The notes under the pieces: model-generated
What the model saw: only the letters and a program-made list of their open reading frames with translations
The model's database searches: none
Told to the model about the DNA's origin: nothing
In this document: positions 12,150 through 24,987 of the stretch, piece by piece
How positions within the stretch are numbered: position 1 is the stretch's first letter
Layout of the letters: every line of letters starts with the position of its first letter
Program-made: the position numbers and the translations under genes
Origin: Cordia subcordata
Lineage: Eukaryota; Streptophyta; Magnoliopsida; Boraginales; Cordiaceae
Direction: 5' to 3'
DNA length: 64,000 nucleotides
Assembly (NCBI GenBank): GCA_028554755.1
Contig: JAPTOF010000003.1
Coordinates: 5,293,501-5,357,500 of the forward strand

Positions 12150-13073
12150 CGGATAACTTGAATGTAAAGGATGGTTGTATTAGTGGGCAAGGCTGGAAGT
12201 CATTGCTAGATGAAACCAGGAAAATGGCATTTCTGTGCACCCTTGGTTGAGTACTTGAGTAGATTACGAGTGAATTTACTGTAATTTTTCTCTTTGAGCC
12301 ATCATGGGGTGCTCAAAAGCAGCTTCAATCCGTTGCAGATGCACACGGATTTTGGCTTGCTGCCACTTACTGTATTCAGGATATTTGACCAACAAAATCC
12401 TTCTTTTGCAAAGAGGAAATGGTTTGTTCCGCCACTTGAGTTTTCTTTGTCCACGCAGAAGGTCAAAGTTTAGGTTGCTGGGAGTTCTTGTATCTCAACT
12501 TTGGGGAGTCGAAGATGCAGGACTGTAGCTTGGCCCAAAAGTTCAACTTCAGATCATTACAGGCAAGATTTTTCTGGTGTAGGCTAAAGTAGAGATATCA
12601 TTTTCAGTATGCTGGTTTCTTCTGCTTTGTAGTCTTGTACATGCTTGGGACTGAATTTGAACAAATTTCTGTAAATTACCTAAAATATTATGCAATTGTC
12701 TCCTGTTAATCAATGTCCTGTCTGAAAATTCCTTGTGCAAAAGATTGTCTTGCTCATCTTGGTGCTGTGTCTGTGCTTTCAGGAGAAAATTTATCAATGG
12801 TGTGTTTTGAAGCATAATTTCTCATATATTGTTTATTGGAATCATGTGGAGCTTGACCTTTAGTTTTGTATTTTCAAATTTTTGTCGCCGTAGAATATAA
12901 TTGACACCTTGGAGGTGCACCTTCTCTCTCTCTCTCTCTCTCCCCTGCAACAGATCTGCTGGACGGTGTTCATACATTTATACCAATCATGTTATTTCAT
13001 AGAGATGACAGATAGGACCAAAACAAAATACTTTCTCCTGCAATGTATAATCCTTTGTATTGGGGATTCGGGG
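12150..13073. other. 3' flank of the mTERF gene
   Basis: Mixed-composition DNA follows the stop codon and probably includes a long 3' untranslated region. A (CT)n run lies at about 12923-12942. Short open frames have no recognisable family. Confidence 0.5.
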
Positions 13074-13595
13074 TGTTGGAATGAAAAATAAAATACGAGA
13101 AAGATAAAATAATTGACACTAATATTTAACGTGGTTCGTCCTTTCACTTACATTTGCGGGCAGACAAGAATTTCATTATAAATAAAGCTAATACAACACA
13201 CAGAGAGGGATGAGGGCTACTCTCGCCCCTCGAGCTATTCTACTCAAGGTCTCTCATTCTCTATCTCAAACTCTTTTTCTGTCTCATGCCGATATAATAG
13301 GCAAAGTTTCCTATTTGTAAAATATAAGAGAGACAAATCTCCGAAGGAACATGTTTTATAATTTGATCAGAATTACAATCCTAAGGCTCATATTCTTAGA
13401 GCTTATCTAGAATACGGGCGACACATTATATTCTTAGAGTTTATCTAGACTACGGGCGACACCTTATATTTTTAGAGCTCATCCTTTGGATATGCCGTTG
13501 CTTTGGGGGAACTTGAGGCGTAATATGATGAGTCTTGGATGTGTGCCGGTTACGCGACTCCCAAATCTGGAATTATGTAATGGCTACTGGCAACA
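13074..13595 (-). mobile_element. Possible antisense solo LTR
   Basis: The segment begins TGTTGGAATG and ends CAACA on the plus strand. Its reverse complement carries CGAACCACGTTAAAT near one end, like the sequence just inside the 3' ends of the LTRs at 47547 and 22514. No matching target duplication was found, so the borders are uncertain. It may be an LTR of a related copia family. Confidence 0.35.
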
Positions 13596-16500
13596 ATTGA
13601 TGAATTTGTTCCCTTAATGGTAACACAAGCTGCCTAATCCAAAAAGTACTATGACACATATGAGCTCCATTGATTGTGTCACGGCCTCAACCCAAGCTCC
13701 GGTGCAAGATACGGTTATACGCTTAAATATCAAAATGTAAGCCAGCAAATAGGGATGGTGATAAGGAAGGCAATGCTTCAACTCAAGACTAGCAAATGTT
13801 GTGTTAGTTAGAGTTAGTTAGTGAGCCAGCAATATGGCACGTGTAGTTACAAAGTGTCAAGTGTATGCTTTGAGCTTTTTGGTCCGCTGAGTTGTATAAG
13901 TAGCTTATGTACTACATTATCTCAATGCAATACAAAACACTTGTCTTCTCCAGTTCTGTTTATTTCCTTTCATATGGCAACTAGACAAAAGCAATCTCGA
14001 ATCCGATACTTAAACCTTATTTTGATCCTGAATCTCATAATTCTGAACCCGATTAGCAATTAAATAAAACACTCAAACTTTGAACGTCTAGAACACACAA
14101 AATCCAATAATTACTAGAACTTGGTACCTAAAACAAGGATTAAATTGAAATTTCAAGAGAGAGATTATAAAAAAAAAAATGCAAATAAAACCCCAAAAAA
14201 AAAACAAAATAATGAATTAAAAAATAAAATAGAGAAATACCAAAATCTAAAATCTTAGAAAATAAATAAGCACTAAAGTTCTGGGAAAACACTAGAAAAA
14301 ACTTATAAAAAACAAAAAAAAAAAAGAACAAATAAACTAAATTCTAAAATTACAAAATGGAATGGAAAACCCTAGATCTACAACACAAAAAATGAAATAT
14401 AGGAAAATAAAATAGAAAAATTCTATATCTAAAGACAAAAAGCTCAAATATATAAAATAAAAAAGAAAAACCTAGATCTAACAAAACCAACATCTTCTAA
14501 CAACAACAAAAAAAAAAAAGAAGCAAAGAACAAAAATATACCAAAAAAAAAAAAGCTATGGTGGTAATTAAGGGGGCCTAAGGTCCTCATGGGGGTAAGT
14601 GAGTGGGGTGTCACATAGGTGGGGGTTGGTTTTAGGGGGTTATTGAGGGGTGGGAGAGTGGGATGAACCACTAATAACAAAAATAAATAAAAATATATAC
14701 ATAACTAACTTCCATTGTTATCCTTCAATTTATCGTAAAATAACTTAGTGTCAATGCTCTAATTCTCATATTTCCTTACGAGAAACAATATAGTTTTTGC
14801 CTTAATTAGCTTTATAACCTACAAATTAATTGAACATCCCTGTACGTAAGAAAATGGGTTGTTGTAGTTCCCTAATGGACGCGCTATTGACAGCAAATAG
14901 AGAAACATCCTTAATAAATTCATGGTTCGATATTTTGGTTTCTTAATTTGAGGTCTTTTTGGGCCCTACTCACGTGTCTAAACCGCAGGAAGACCTCCCT
15001 CATTGTAGGTTCAAAATAATTACAACATGCAAGCCGGCCGTCCGGCCTGCCGTCCCACCGGCGCAGGCTTGGCCGCTTAGGCATTGGCCAACATAGCTTT
15101 ATAATTAGAGGTCTTTCTTTCATTTTGTGCATTAAGGTTTTTCTAAAATTTAAAGTCAACTCGGTTATGTGAGCGAGACTGAAAATAAACTATAAACGTG
15201 GATCAGTTTAGAACATAAGGTCAACTTTGAGGGATAAAATTTTTTGACAAGAGAAAAAAAAAAAAAAAAAAGTTCTTTGTTACACTAGCTGAGAAGTGGC
15301 GAGTATGAACCAAACTTATCATTATTAACTTGCAACGAGGAATTATATATAGAAGAGATGTGGATGTTTTATAGTTAAATCTACATCTCAATATATTTCA
15401 CTGGGTGCAATTTTATATTTTACCTCTCAGATTCGGATTTTCTCATATCAAATGTTCTCTCATATTGATATGAGAAAAAAAATTTTAATCATTAATGTAT
15501 GAATCATATCATCTTAGTCATTCATAAAATTTTTTTTTATATTAATATGATAGAACTAATGATATAAGATCCCAATATTCAGTTCTCTAATATGTCTCAT
15601 TAACATAGGATAGTCACCATAATTTGTGATAAGATATTATAAATATTGAAGACAAATGAAAATTTTTTATAGTTAGATATGATTTACACCAAATGCATTT
15701 CGTTACCAGATGTAACTTTAAAATTCACCTCTTGGCACATCTCAATCAAACAGGACGAATTTCTAAACGTTGACTAAGTAATATGACAAGAACAATTCGT
15801 TATTAAATTTTTTGGCTTTAAAAAATCAAATAATCTTGAAAAAAGAATAATGAATGAAATAAATAGATGTATTTTCATGTTTAATGAGTACTTTTGGATA
15901 AGTAGATTGAGAAATATTTTTTGCATGAATATATTGAAGAAGAACGACTCAAAGTCTTTTGACGGGATAAAAATTATGTCACAAAGACATGTAACATTAA
16001 TTAACAAAAGGCAAAAATATTACTTTATAATATATAGATATAGATATTTAGTTTTATCATAAATTCAAAGACAATCAATATTTTATTATTTGTTTCCATC
16101 CATATAATTTCATAATAGTCAATTGAATTTGAAAATTGAAATATATATATATATATGTATGTAAACTAAAAAGAATTATCGTTCAATACATGGGACAAAG
16201 GAGTATCTTTCATATTTATTAATTTTAGTAACACATTGAGAATAAATTATAAGTATATTCTATAAAATTTAATTTTAACAAGTTTTCAATAATAAAGGAT
16301 TTTCTTATGAAATTTTTGTTGTAATTGAAATGAATATTTGAATTGGGTAAAGTAAAAGTATAGAAAAATAAAAGGATACTTTTTTATAGTTGAAGGACCG
16401 ATGTGGGACTAAAAAAGGATATTTTTTTATAATTGAGGGACCTATTGTGTATTTTATTGAATTTATTGGTTTTGAAAATTCTAATAATTTTGGAAACAAA

Positions 16501-16758
16501 AATAAAAATAAAATAGATAGATACAAATAAATTTTTAGCAAGTTTTTAATATTAATCATAAGTCAGGTTAGTATTATTCACTTTAATTTTAGTTCTTAAC
16601 CAGTATGGATGACCCGTGCTTATATGTGCATTATTGACAAGTTGCTAATACACTTATTCTTTATATTAAGAAAGAGATTTTTGAAATTGTTGACACTAAA
16701 ATAGTTAATGATTAATTTGAATGAATGAGAACACATTGAGCACGATTTACAATGTCTA

Positions 16759-16805
<47 letters not shown>

Positions 16806-17140
16806 TGTATTCAGTTATTCTAAAAACTTATAATAAGCTTTATTGATATATAATATATTTTTATAATTAATTAATATTTTAAAAATGACTATTTTGTGAT
16901 TTGGATTGAGAACTTAAATAGAATTATAGCGTGGTTTAAATATTTTTTTGCCATCCCATATTAAAAATCTTGGTCCGCCAACTGTGCATGGACTATGAAC
17001 TTATACGTACGTACATATATATACCCTCAAAAGAAAGAGCCCATTTAGACAACAACAATAGGATGGAAAGCCATATACTAATTTTTTAATTGCGGACTTT
17101 AGCCAATCAATATTTGCGAACACCTTTTAAAGTTATACCA
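13596..17140. other. AT-rich intergenic region
   Basis: No gene is supported. It contains A-rich blocks at 14000-14550, a short G-rich stretch at 14560-14660, an unusually GC-rich island at about 15030-15075, a poly-A run at about 15253-15271, and TA microsatellites at about 16140 and 16767-16801. A short tandem duplication of GGACC-containing units lies at about 16365-16445. A 79-codon minus-strand frame over the GC island (15159-14920) has no recognised relative. Confidence 0.5.
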
Positions 17141-17235
17141 CGCCCAACGTGTAACCCGTGGTACTCAGTGCTTCGACAAAGTCTTCAAAATAATTGTCCG
17201 TCTTCATTTTGATTGATTAGGGTGGCCCAGATGAT
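17141..17235 (+). promoter_or_regulatory. Conserved upstream module of the subtilase units (copy at subtilase 2)
   Basis: This stretch (CGCCCAACGTGTAA through GATTAGGGTGGCCCA) closely matches 47027-47120 upstream of subtilase 3 and is related to 38806-38925 and 39321-39440, where no subtilase gene follows. Its conservation shows that upstream DNA was duplicated together with the gene. A regulatory role is inference. Confidence 0.6.
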
Positions 17236-17263
17236 TATAAACTGTGTTTTGTCATTTTATAAT

Positions 17264-17640
17264 AGATTTATTTCTTTAATAATCACTAGACTATTGACTT
17301 TTTTGTATTTTAATCTTTTGATTTTTAAAATAAATTTTTTAATCTCTAAATTATTGTCTTTATTACATTTTAGTTCTTTAACTTTCAAAATAAATTTTTT
17401 AATCCCTAAACTTTGATAAATAAGACATCATTAGTTCATGGACTTTGATAAATAAGAAATCATTAGTCTTTAAAAATAATTCATTTTAGAGATTTAAAGA
17501 CTAAAAGGTTCATTTTAAAAGTTAAAAGATTAAAATGCAACAAGGTCAATAGTCTAAGGACTAAAAAGTTCATTTTAAAAGTAAAAAAAATAAAATACGA
17601 CAAAGTTAATAGTACAGAAATTATTAGGAGAATAAACCTT
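17264..17640. mobile_element. Mutator-type MITE in the promoter of subtilase 2
   Basis: About 377 bases with inverted ends: AGATTTATTTC on the left and the complement of AAGGTTTATTCTCCTAATAA on the right. Flanks TTTTATAAT (17255-17263 and 17641-17649) form a 9-base duplication. The homologous promoter of subtilase 3 (about 47140-47160) reads straight through this point without the insertion. A shorter relative with an unambiguous 9-base duplication lies at 26955-27210. Confidence 0.7.
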
Positions 17641-17739
17641 TTTTATAATTATATTATCAATTTAATCACTATTAAATATGGTTCATAATTTTGTAAATGA
17701 AGCTCGTAAATATGTTCTTGACATATTAGCTAGACTGCC

Positions 17740-17747
17740 TATAAATA
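17740..17747 (+). promoter_or_regulatory. TATA box of subtilase 2
   Basis: TATAAATA, 67 bases before the ATG at 17807. The same position in subtilase 3 reads CTACAAATA, so the box is altered there. The orphan promoter at 39665 retains TATAAATA. Confidence 0.65.
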
Positions 17748-17806
17748 CAGGTGAGCACTGGGAGAGCTGTTTGTGAAAGAGCTCTCTTTCTTCTAGACCG
17801 CACACC

Positions 17807-20800
17807 ATGGGGAATCTTCCACACGGAAAGCCACTTTCAGTTTTGCTTTCTCTGTTCCTTTTTGTGAAAATGGCAGACATCTTTCTAGCTGAAGCACTTG
17901 GTGAAAGCAAAGTTAGTGCTCCAAATTGCTTCTTATCCTTTATAGCATTCATCATATCTATAATTTAAGTCGATATATTAACTCCTAATTTATTTTCATT
18001 TTCTTTAACCCTGCTTTACTACAACTGTGATTAACGACGCAGGTTTATATCGTTTACCTCGGAGAAAGACAACATGATGATCTCGACCTCATTACGTCTG
18101 GTCACCATGAATTGCTCTCTGCGATTCTTGGAAGGTACATCACGATTGTAACATGAGAATTCCTCAGTTCTTGCATTATCTTTATTGAGGTTGATTAAGT
18201 AGACCAAGTAATTTATTGAATCATCCTGATGCAGCAAAGAAGCATCTGCAGAGTTCATGGTGTACAGTTACAAACATGGATTCTCTGGTTTTGCAGCCAA
18301 GATGACACCATCACAAGCCCAGCAGCTTGCAAGTAGTTAAAAGAGCACATATATTCTTTGAAATTTATACTTATTAATTTTCCCATTTGTGTGTGATGTC
18401 CTCGACCATTTTCGCAGAGGTACCTGGTGTCCTTCATGTCATCCCTAATCATCTCTACAAGCTGCACACAACCAGGAGTTGGGATTACCTCGGCCTCTCC
18501 CCTTATAATACCGCAAACCTGTTACATGATTCGGAAATGGGGGAGGATGTCATAATTGGTGTGCTTGACACAGGTTGTTCAATCTCTTTCTCTATGTGAA
18601 TTACGGATATAATTAAATTATGTCTATGCAGGATTTGGAACCTTACATGTATAACATGAATATATTGTGATCAAGCAGGAGTTTGGCCGGAAAGTAAAGC
18701 TTTTAACGAAGAAGGCTTGGGGCCAATCCCTTCTAAATGGAAGGGCTTCTGTCAGGCTGGAATCGGCTTTGACCCGAAAAAGAACTGTAACAGGAAATTG
18801 ATAGGAGCTCGCTACTTCATAGATGGCTTCCTCGCAGAACTTGGAATTGATAAGAGTAACCTTAGTAGTAGTGACTTTGACGACGAGTTGTCTCCTAGAG
18901 ATTTATCTGGACATGGAACACACACAACTAGCACTGCTGGTGGCTCTTTCGTCAAAGATGCAAGCCATAATGGACTTGCTGTCGGTACACTAAGGGGTGG
19001 AGCACCAAGGGCCCGAGTGGCCATGTACAAAGTGGGCTGGATGGGTGGGGCAGCTGCATATGCTGATGTGCTTAAAGCATTCGATGAAGCCATTCATGAT
19101 GGTGTTGATGTGTTATCGTTGTCACTGGGCATTGATGTGCCTTTATACCCTGAGGTTGACAAACGTGACATAATCTACTTTGGATCATTCCATGCTGTGG
19201 CCAAAGGCATCGTTGTTGTTTGTTAAGGAGGAAATTCAGGGCCAATGTCACAAACTGTGGCAAACATAGCGCCGTGGGTCATAACTGTTGCAGCATCTAC
19301 CATTGATCGGTCATTCCCTACGCTTATCACACTAGGCAGCAACAAAACCTTGATTGTAAGTGTCAATGACTTGTGCAATGTTGAATGATCAATTATATAT
19401 ATATTCCATGAATTAAGATAACATTTCTTTGAAATATTGATTATATGCAGGGTCTAGCCTTGTATTCAGGGAAGGAGACCAACTTTATCACACTAGCTTA
19501 CCCAGAGACAAAACAAATCGAAGGTCCACGGTATATTTCCATAGGCTCATTTTATCATGAATTTTCCAACTATTTGTTTAAAGGGGCATATGTACAAGGA
19601 TGAGTAATTTAAAACTACTGAATTAATTTGTTGTGTTACATGGTAGGTATTGTGAATCTCTCTCGAAGAATGATACATGGATGGCTGGAAAGATAGTACT
19701 ATGCTTCACTATGAGTACTAGTCTAGGTGAAATATCCAAGGTTAGAGAAATTGTGATCAAGGTCGGTGCCTTGGGACTTATTATTGCCAAAGATCCTATT
19801 AGGGCATTGGATACATTTAATGATAACTCCTTCCCTTCCATCCAAGTCAACTTCCAAACAGGAACTGAGATACTAAACTACATGCACTCCACCAGGTCCA
19901 TTATAATTAAGTTTCAATTTTTCAAATCTTGAAGTTTCTAGCATAATTCTTGTCTTTTTTCCTTCATAAAATCCGTCAATGTTCATATAGGTCCCCTAAG
20001 GCTCGACTGGGATTGTCTAAGACTTATATCGGCAAACCAGTACCAACATATGTTGCATCATTCTCTTCTCGAGGTCCTAACACGCTCGCCCCAGAAGTAC
20101 TTAAGGTATCACTTTACTTCTTCCGACTTAATTAGATTCAATTATCTATAGCATGTTATGAGCTTTAAAGGTATCACAAATTGGTGGATGTACTATTTTG
20201 CACTAAACAGCCCGATATAGCTGCCCCAGGAGTCAACATATTGGCTGCAATTCCCTCGCCGGATGCGATATCTGGATATGATTTCATGTCTGGAACATCA
20301 ATGTCTACGCCTCATGTAGCTGGAATCTCTGCTTTGCTAAAGTCATTACATCCTAACTGGTCTCCTGCAGCTATCAAGTCTGCACTTGTAACAACAGGTT
20401 ATTTTTGCCAATATAGTTCTCCACCTTACAAGTTTCGTTTATGTCAAAAGTTTATAATGCATATAGGTACTAATATACATTACACTTTAACAGCTTGGAT
20501 AACGGATCCCTATTCTAGACAGCCAATTTTTGCAGAGGGACTGACAAATAAGGTTGCTGATCCTTTTGATTTTGGGGGAGGAATTGTGAACCCAAACGCA
20601 GCAAGACACCCTGGCCTTGTCTATGACATGGGAGTGACAGATTATATACGTTATCTTTGCGCTAGGGGCTATGATGACACTTCCATCAGCCAGCTCACAA
20701 GACAAGCTATATCTTGCCCTAAAAATAGTATTTCTCTAATGGATCTCAATGTTCCTTCCATTACTATACCAAGCTTGAGAAATTCAATTACTGTTACACG

Positions 20801-21053
20801 AACTGTGACAAATGTTGGTACTCATTCCACTTACAAAGCTATTGTTGAGCCTCCACAAGGACATGTCGTAAAAGTAAAACCTGATTATTTGAAATTCACC
20901 CCTAAGACCAAGAGTTTGTCATTCACTGTTACAATCTCTAGTCATCAAGCTACCATGGAATACTATTTTGGCAGCTTAACTTGGACTGATGGGGTGCATA
21001 GAGTTAGAATTCCCATTTCTGTCAAAACTGATGTTTCAGAGTATGTTGTCTAG
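17807..21053 (+). pseudogene. Subtilisin-like protease, SBT3 type (subtilase 2), with one in-frame ochre codon
   Basis: Exons 17807-17911, 18043-18134, 18235-18332, 18418-18573, 18679-19355, 19451-19530, 19647-19895, 19991-20105, 20211-20397, 20494-21053 sum to 773 codons with the stop. All splice sites are GT-AG. Signal peptide (MGNLPHGKPLS), I9 prodomain, Asp in DTG (149), His in GHGTHTTST, Ser in GTSMSTPHVAG (about 554), PA-type insert and a C-terminal fibronectin-III-like domain (TVTRTVTNVG region) are all present. The only lesion is TAA at 19224-19226 (codon 333), where both paralogues have GCA (Ala) just before the oxyanion GGNSGP. That needs two base changes. A truncated product would keep the prodomain, Asp and His but lack Asn and Ser, so it could not be a protease. 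It is either a very young pseudogene, an allele, or a source of a truncated product. Confidence 0.85.
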
Positions 21054-21125
21054 AGAATCAGCAAAATAGATCTTTATGATCATGCATATTTTCTTGGAGT
21101 TGTATGCTAATGGCAGTCAATTATG

Positions 21126-21131
21126 AATAAA
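21126..21131 (+). terminator. Polyadenylation signal of subtilase 2
   Basis: AATAAA about 73 bases after the stop codon, within ATTATGAATAAAATGG. The same sequence is found at the corresponding place after subtilase 3 (53571). Confidence 0.6.
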
Positions 21132-21808
21132 ATGGAGGTACTAAATTATTATTAATCATGGACCACTTAATTAATTTTTTGAGTTCTATTTGGCCTTTTT
21201 TTTTTTTTTTTTCCTTTCCATTCTTTTCCCTTCTTTCCCTTTTATCTTTGTTTCTTTTCTGTTTTCTTTCTTTCTTTCTTTCTTTCTTTCTTTTCCTCTT
21301 CTTCCTTCGCTATCTTTGCGAATTGCCTCGTCTTCGTTGACAACTTTCGTCTGATACTTATAATAGATTATTACATGATCTTCTTAACAAATTATAACTT
21401 GCGATGAATGGTATAAAACTGAAAAAATAATAATCTATTGCGTATTTATGGTCCAACTAGGCTTGAGAAAACTGACCAATATTAAATACTAGACCGGCCA
21501 AAGCAAAGAGTGGGGGTCTTATCATAACATTAATAAGTTATCAAATTATTCCTCATTATTATAATTTTAGTTAATTGCCGTTGAATTTTACCAAAAGCAA
21601 AGGCAAAGGAAAGGTTTATTGAGATAATGGCTCAATGCTTTGGGCTTTCTGTAGAAGTTTTCAAATAATTATTAATTTTTTTATTGGAAATTCTTCGAAG
21701 AAGCACTAAGCTTACATTGGCCATGCTAAATCTTAAAACATATGACCTTATTTAGCAAAGGTATGTTGTAGATTAATCCAGCACAAGACTAGCAGTCTGT
21801 TTGGCTAA

Positions 21809-22041
21809 GGGCTCGTTTGAATTGGCTTTTTTTAAAAGTACTTTTTTTAACAGCTTTTGAAAAATAGCTTTTTTTTAGAAGCTAAAAATTCTAGCTTCTA
21901 AAAAAAGCTGTATTTGAGTTTTTTTTTAAAATTTCAGCTTTTTTGGAAGTCAAATCAAATAGTTATTACAAATTTAATGTGACTTTTTCAGGAAAAAAAA
22001 AAATATTTTTTCCTAAAAAAAAAGTCAATCTAAACAGACCC
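21809..22041. mobile_element. Tourist-like MITE copy
   Basis: Ends GGGCTCGTTTGAATTGG and CAATCTAAACAGACCC are inverted repeats. TAA flanks both sides (21806-21808 and 22042-22044), the 3-base duplication expected of PIF/Harbinger-type elements. About 233 bases, no coding content. Confidence 0.8.
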
Positions 22042-22513
22042 TAAGCTTATTTGGGGCTTATAAGCCACAAATAGTAAAAAAATATGTGAGGAGGTACATT
22101 TTTTTAAGAGCTTATAAGTGGTAAAAATAAGTAGAGGCAAACAGGCTTTAGGTTCAAGAAACTAACTTAGCTTCCAGATTGATCGGAACACAAAATGTAA
22201 GCTACTCTCTTGTTGAGGCCGAAAGTACTATATAACAACTTAAACCCTTTGGTCTAGGTTTGAAATTAAAGTTTGTTCAGACAATGTTGACCTTTTGCAT
22301 CAAAATAGACACAAAAATGGACCTCTGATCCCCACAATAGTTAACTAATTCCATCTTGACCCCTTTGTTGACAATAGCCAATAGTTTCTTAATTGTAATA
22401 TCTTTTACTTTGCTAGTGCTTGGCAACAAAATTTTCCTTTACATAATTTTAAAGTTAAATGGACATTGGCATTACTTCTAATGTGCAAGGGGTAAATGAC
22501 AATTATGTATCTC

Positions 22514-23005
22514 TGTTAAGTCGTGGTTCAAAGTCTAAGCCCATACAAATTAAGAAACTTGGAGAAGAAGATAATTACGAGAATTATTTTATTCGAGACT
22601 TGTTTAAACTAGTGTAGGAAATATTTTGGAGAGTAACGATTTCTCTCCTATAAATAGAGGGTTTTGTAATTTGTATTAGGGGCTTTAGGGCCACACCCTA
22701 TGGAGGGGTGTGGGTGAGAGATCTTGAGAGCTTTATGTGTGTGAAAAAGAGTGTCTTACATTTGTTTTAGTTCTGTTGAGGATAGAGCTATTATAAGAAC
22801 TCTATATGGAGGATTTAAATTTTTCTATCCGTGCAAAAAGTCATTTGAGTTATAACTCATTATTGTTGAATAGTGAAATTTATCTTAGAGGAAGATCGTG
22901 GACGTAGGCAGAGGGCCGAACCACGTTAAAAATATTGCGTGTTATTTGTCTATATTTTTCCGCTGTGCTTTAGTATATGTACGTGTGTTCTCGATTTTTC
23001 CAACA
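22514..23005 (+). mobile_element. Solo LTR related to the element at 47547
   Basis: Starts TGTTAAG and ends TTCCAACA, about 492 bases. It shares many blocks with the LTRs at 47547 and 48883, including TATAAATAG, CACACC(C/T)TATGGAGGGG-like DNA, GTTGAGGATAGA and CGTAGGCAGAGGGCCGAACC. No primer-binding site follows and no partner LTR was found. Flanks ATCTC (22509-22513) and ATTTC (23006-23010) are a likely 5-base duplication with one mismatch. Confidence 0.75.
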
Positions 23006-23525
23006 ATTTCCAAACCAAAATTGCAAAAGAAGTATCCCCGATGTTTGGCAGCTATTAGGGAACACCTCTGGAATGTTTATTTTTCTATTGAATTTTTATT
23101 ACATACTATCATCAATTAATTTTAATGAGTAATTATTTTAAAATTTTACCATGACAACGAATATTATATTTATAAACAAAGGTCAAATTAAGTTGTGATG
23201 AGATTTTAGAAATCAGTAAGTTTTTGTTTTTAAAGGTCAAATTAAGGGCTTGAGCAAACATACGAGAAATGGTATCAAATATGATCGGAAAAACAAGTAT
23301 TTCTTTTTTATCTAGATGTTGGTGACCCGTGGCGTACAAGAAAGATGGTAAAAATACTAAGTTAGCTCTATCCCTCGTGTCATATGTTGAGCAAGCTTCG
23401 TTAAGATTAGCATGTATTGTTCCAAAGAGGATTTCTCACTTTCATGGTTTTGGAATATCTTTATCTAAGGTTGTCTAATGCACAAAGAGGAAAAAAGAGA
23501 ATGTTTCAAAGTGTTTTTTACTTTA

Positions 23526-23756
23526 GGGTCTGTTTAGATTGATTTTTTTTTAAAGAAAAATTACTTTTTTTTTCTTTAAAAAGTTACATTAAATTTATAA
23601 TAACTATTTGGTTTGGCTTACAAAAAATTTGAAACTCTGAAAAAAGTTCAAATATAATTTTTTTAAAAAACTAGAATTTTCAACTTATAAAAAAAATTAT
23701 TTTTCAAAAACTGTTAAAAAAAATACTTTTGAAAAAAGGCCAATCCAAACGAGCCC
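23526..23756. mobile_element. Tourist-like MITE copy
   Basis: Inverted ends GGGTCTGTTTAGATTG and CAATCCAAACGAGCCC. TTA flanks both sides (23523-23525 and 23757-23759). About 231 bases with the family interior. Confidence 0.8.
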
Positions 23757-24772
23757 TTAGCACATGGGAGCTCTATAAATTACATGCTAAATGTTAGACC
23801 TAGATTTTTGCTTTGCTTTGAGCATGTAGAGCAAATATCAACTAGACTCTGGATTGATACCCCTAGTTGATGAATCTATACATATTCTAGTATATTTAGA
23901 GAATAGAAGTTTGTGTGCTAGAACATTGTGTGGAGGATTCCAATAATAGCAAAAGAATTGATCGGGTAATCGTAGTGTGAAAACAATGTAAGTCTATAAG
24001 TTATGACTCGTCATAGTGAGTACTTGCCACACAGGTAGAGTTATTTGGGAATATGATTTGGCGGTTGTGATCTTTAGTGCAAGTAGGAGTATATTGAGAT
24101 TTTATTCCCTAATTAAAACCGCTGGTGAAGAGCGTCTACTAGAATCTGGACATATTACACTCAAGATATTGTCCATATGATTAAGCTTATACATGTGCTC
24201 ACGTAAAATTCTTTGATTGATATTGATTTCTTTTGTTATTATTATAATATGTTTATAGTATTAGTTGAAAGTTTATATGCATATATTTTCAGGCTGGAAA
24301 TAGAGCATGCACATGTGATTTACTTATAAAAGTTTCTTTCTCCAAAAAATAATTGCATTATTGTTTGATAACTACCAATTGACACTTATGGTGATTATTA
24401 ATTTTAAATCAACCAAAACCATTTCATCCAAAACCTATATATAATCCCTTTTTTGTTTTTCTATAAATTTAATTATCGAAATAAATGAAAAGTCAAAAAT
24501 CAAAGAATAAAAGAATCACATAATCCAAAAACCTAAAATCAAAAAATAAAATTTTAAAAGAAAAATGAAAAGTTAGGAGTCAAATGTCAAAGTCCAAAAG
24601 CCCAAATAAAAATACAAAAAAAAATCAAAAGATCCAAAACTAAATATATCAAAAATTAAAAATTAAAAAGATAAAAATCTAAAAAATAGTACTAATACAC
24701 ACACATACATACATATAGAGATGGCTCTGGTCAATGAATGAGTAATTTCCATATTGATAATGACTATTTATT

Positions 24773-24987
24773 GGGCCCGTTTGGATTAGTGTTTTTTTTA
24801 GCACATTTCCTAACAAAAAGCTTTTTTTTATAAGTTAAAATTTTTAACTTCTAAAAAAAAGTTGTATTTGAGCTTTTTTCAGAGTTTTAGTTTTTTGGAA
24901 GACAAATCAAATAGTTATTATAAATTTAATGTAAGTTTTTTTTTTAAGAAAAAGTGCTTTTTTCAAAAAAATCAATCTAAATGGGCC
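24773..24987. mobile_element. Tourist-like MITE copy
   Basis: Inverted ends GGGCCCGTTTGGATTAG and CAATCTAAATGGGCC with the same poly-T/poly-A interior as other copies. The flanking duplication is not clear. Confidence 0.7.

Noticed and set aside
13677..14060. Possible Ty3-gypsy LTR start (TGTCACGGCCTCAACCC)
   Set aside because: The first bases look LTR-like but no end, target duplication or primer-binding site could be located.
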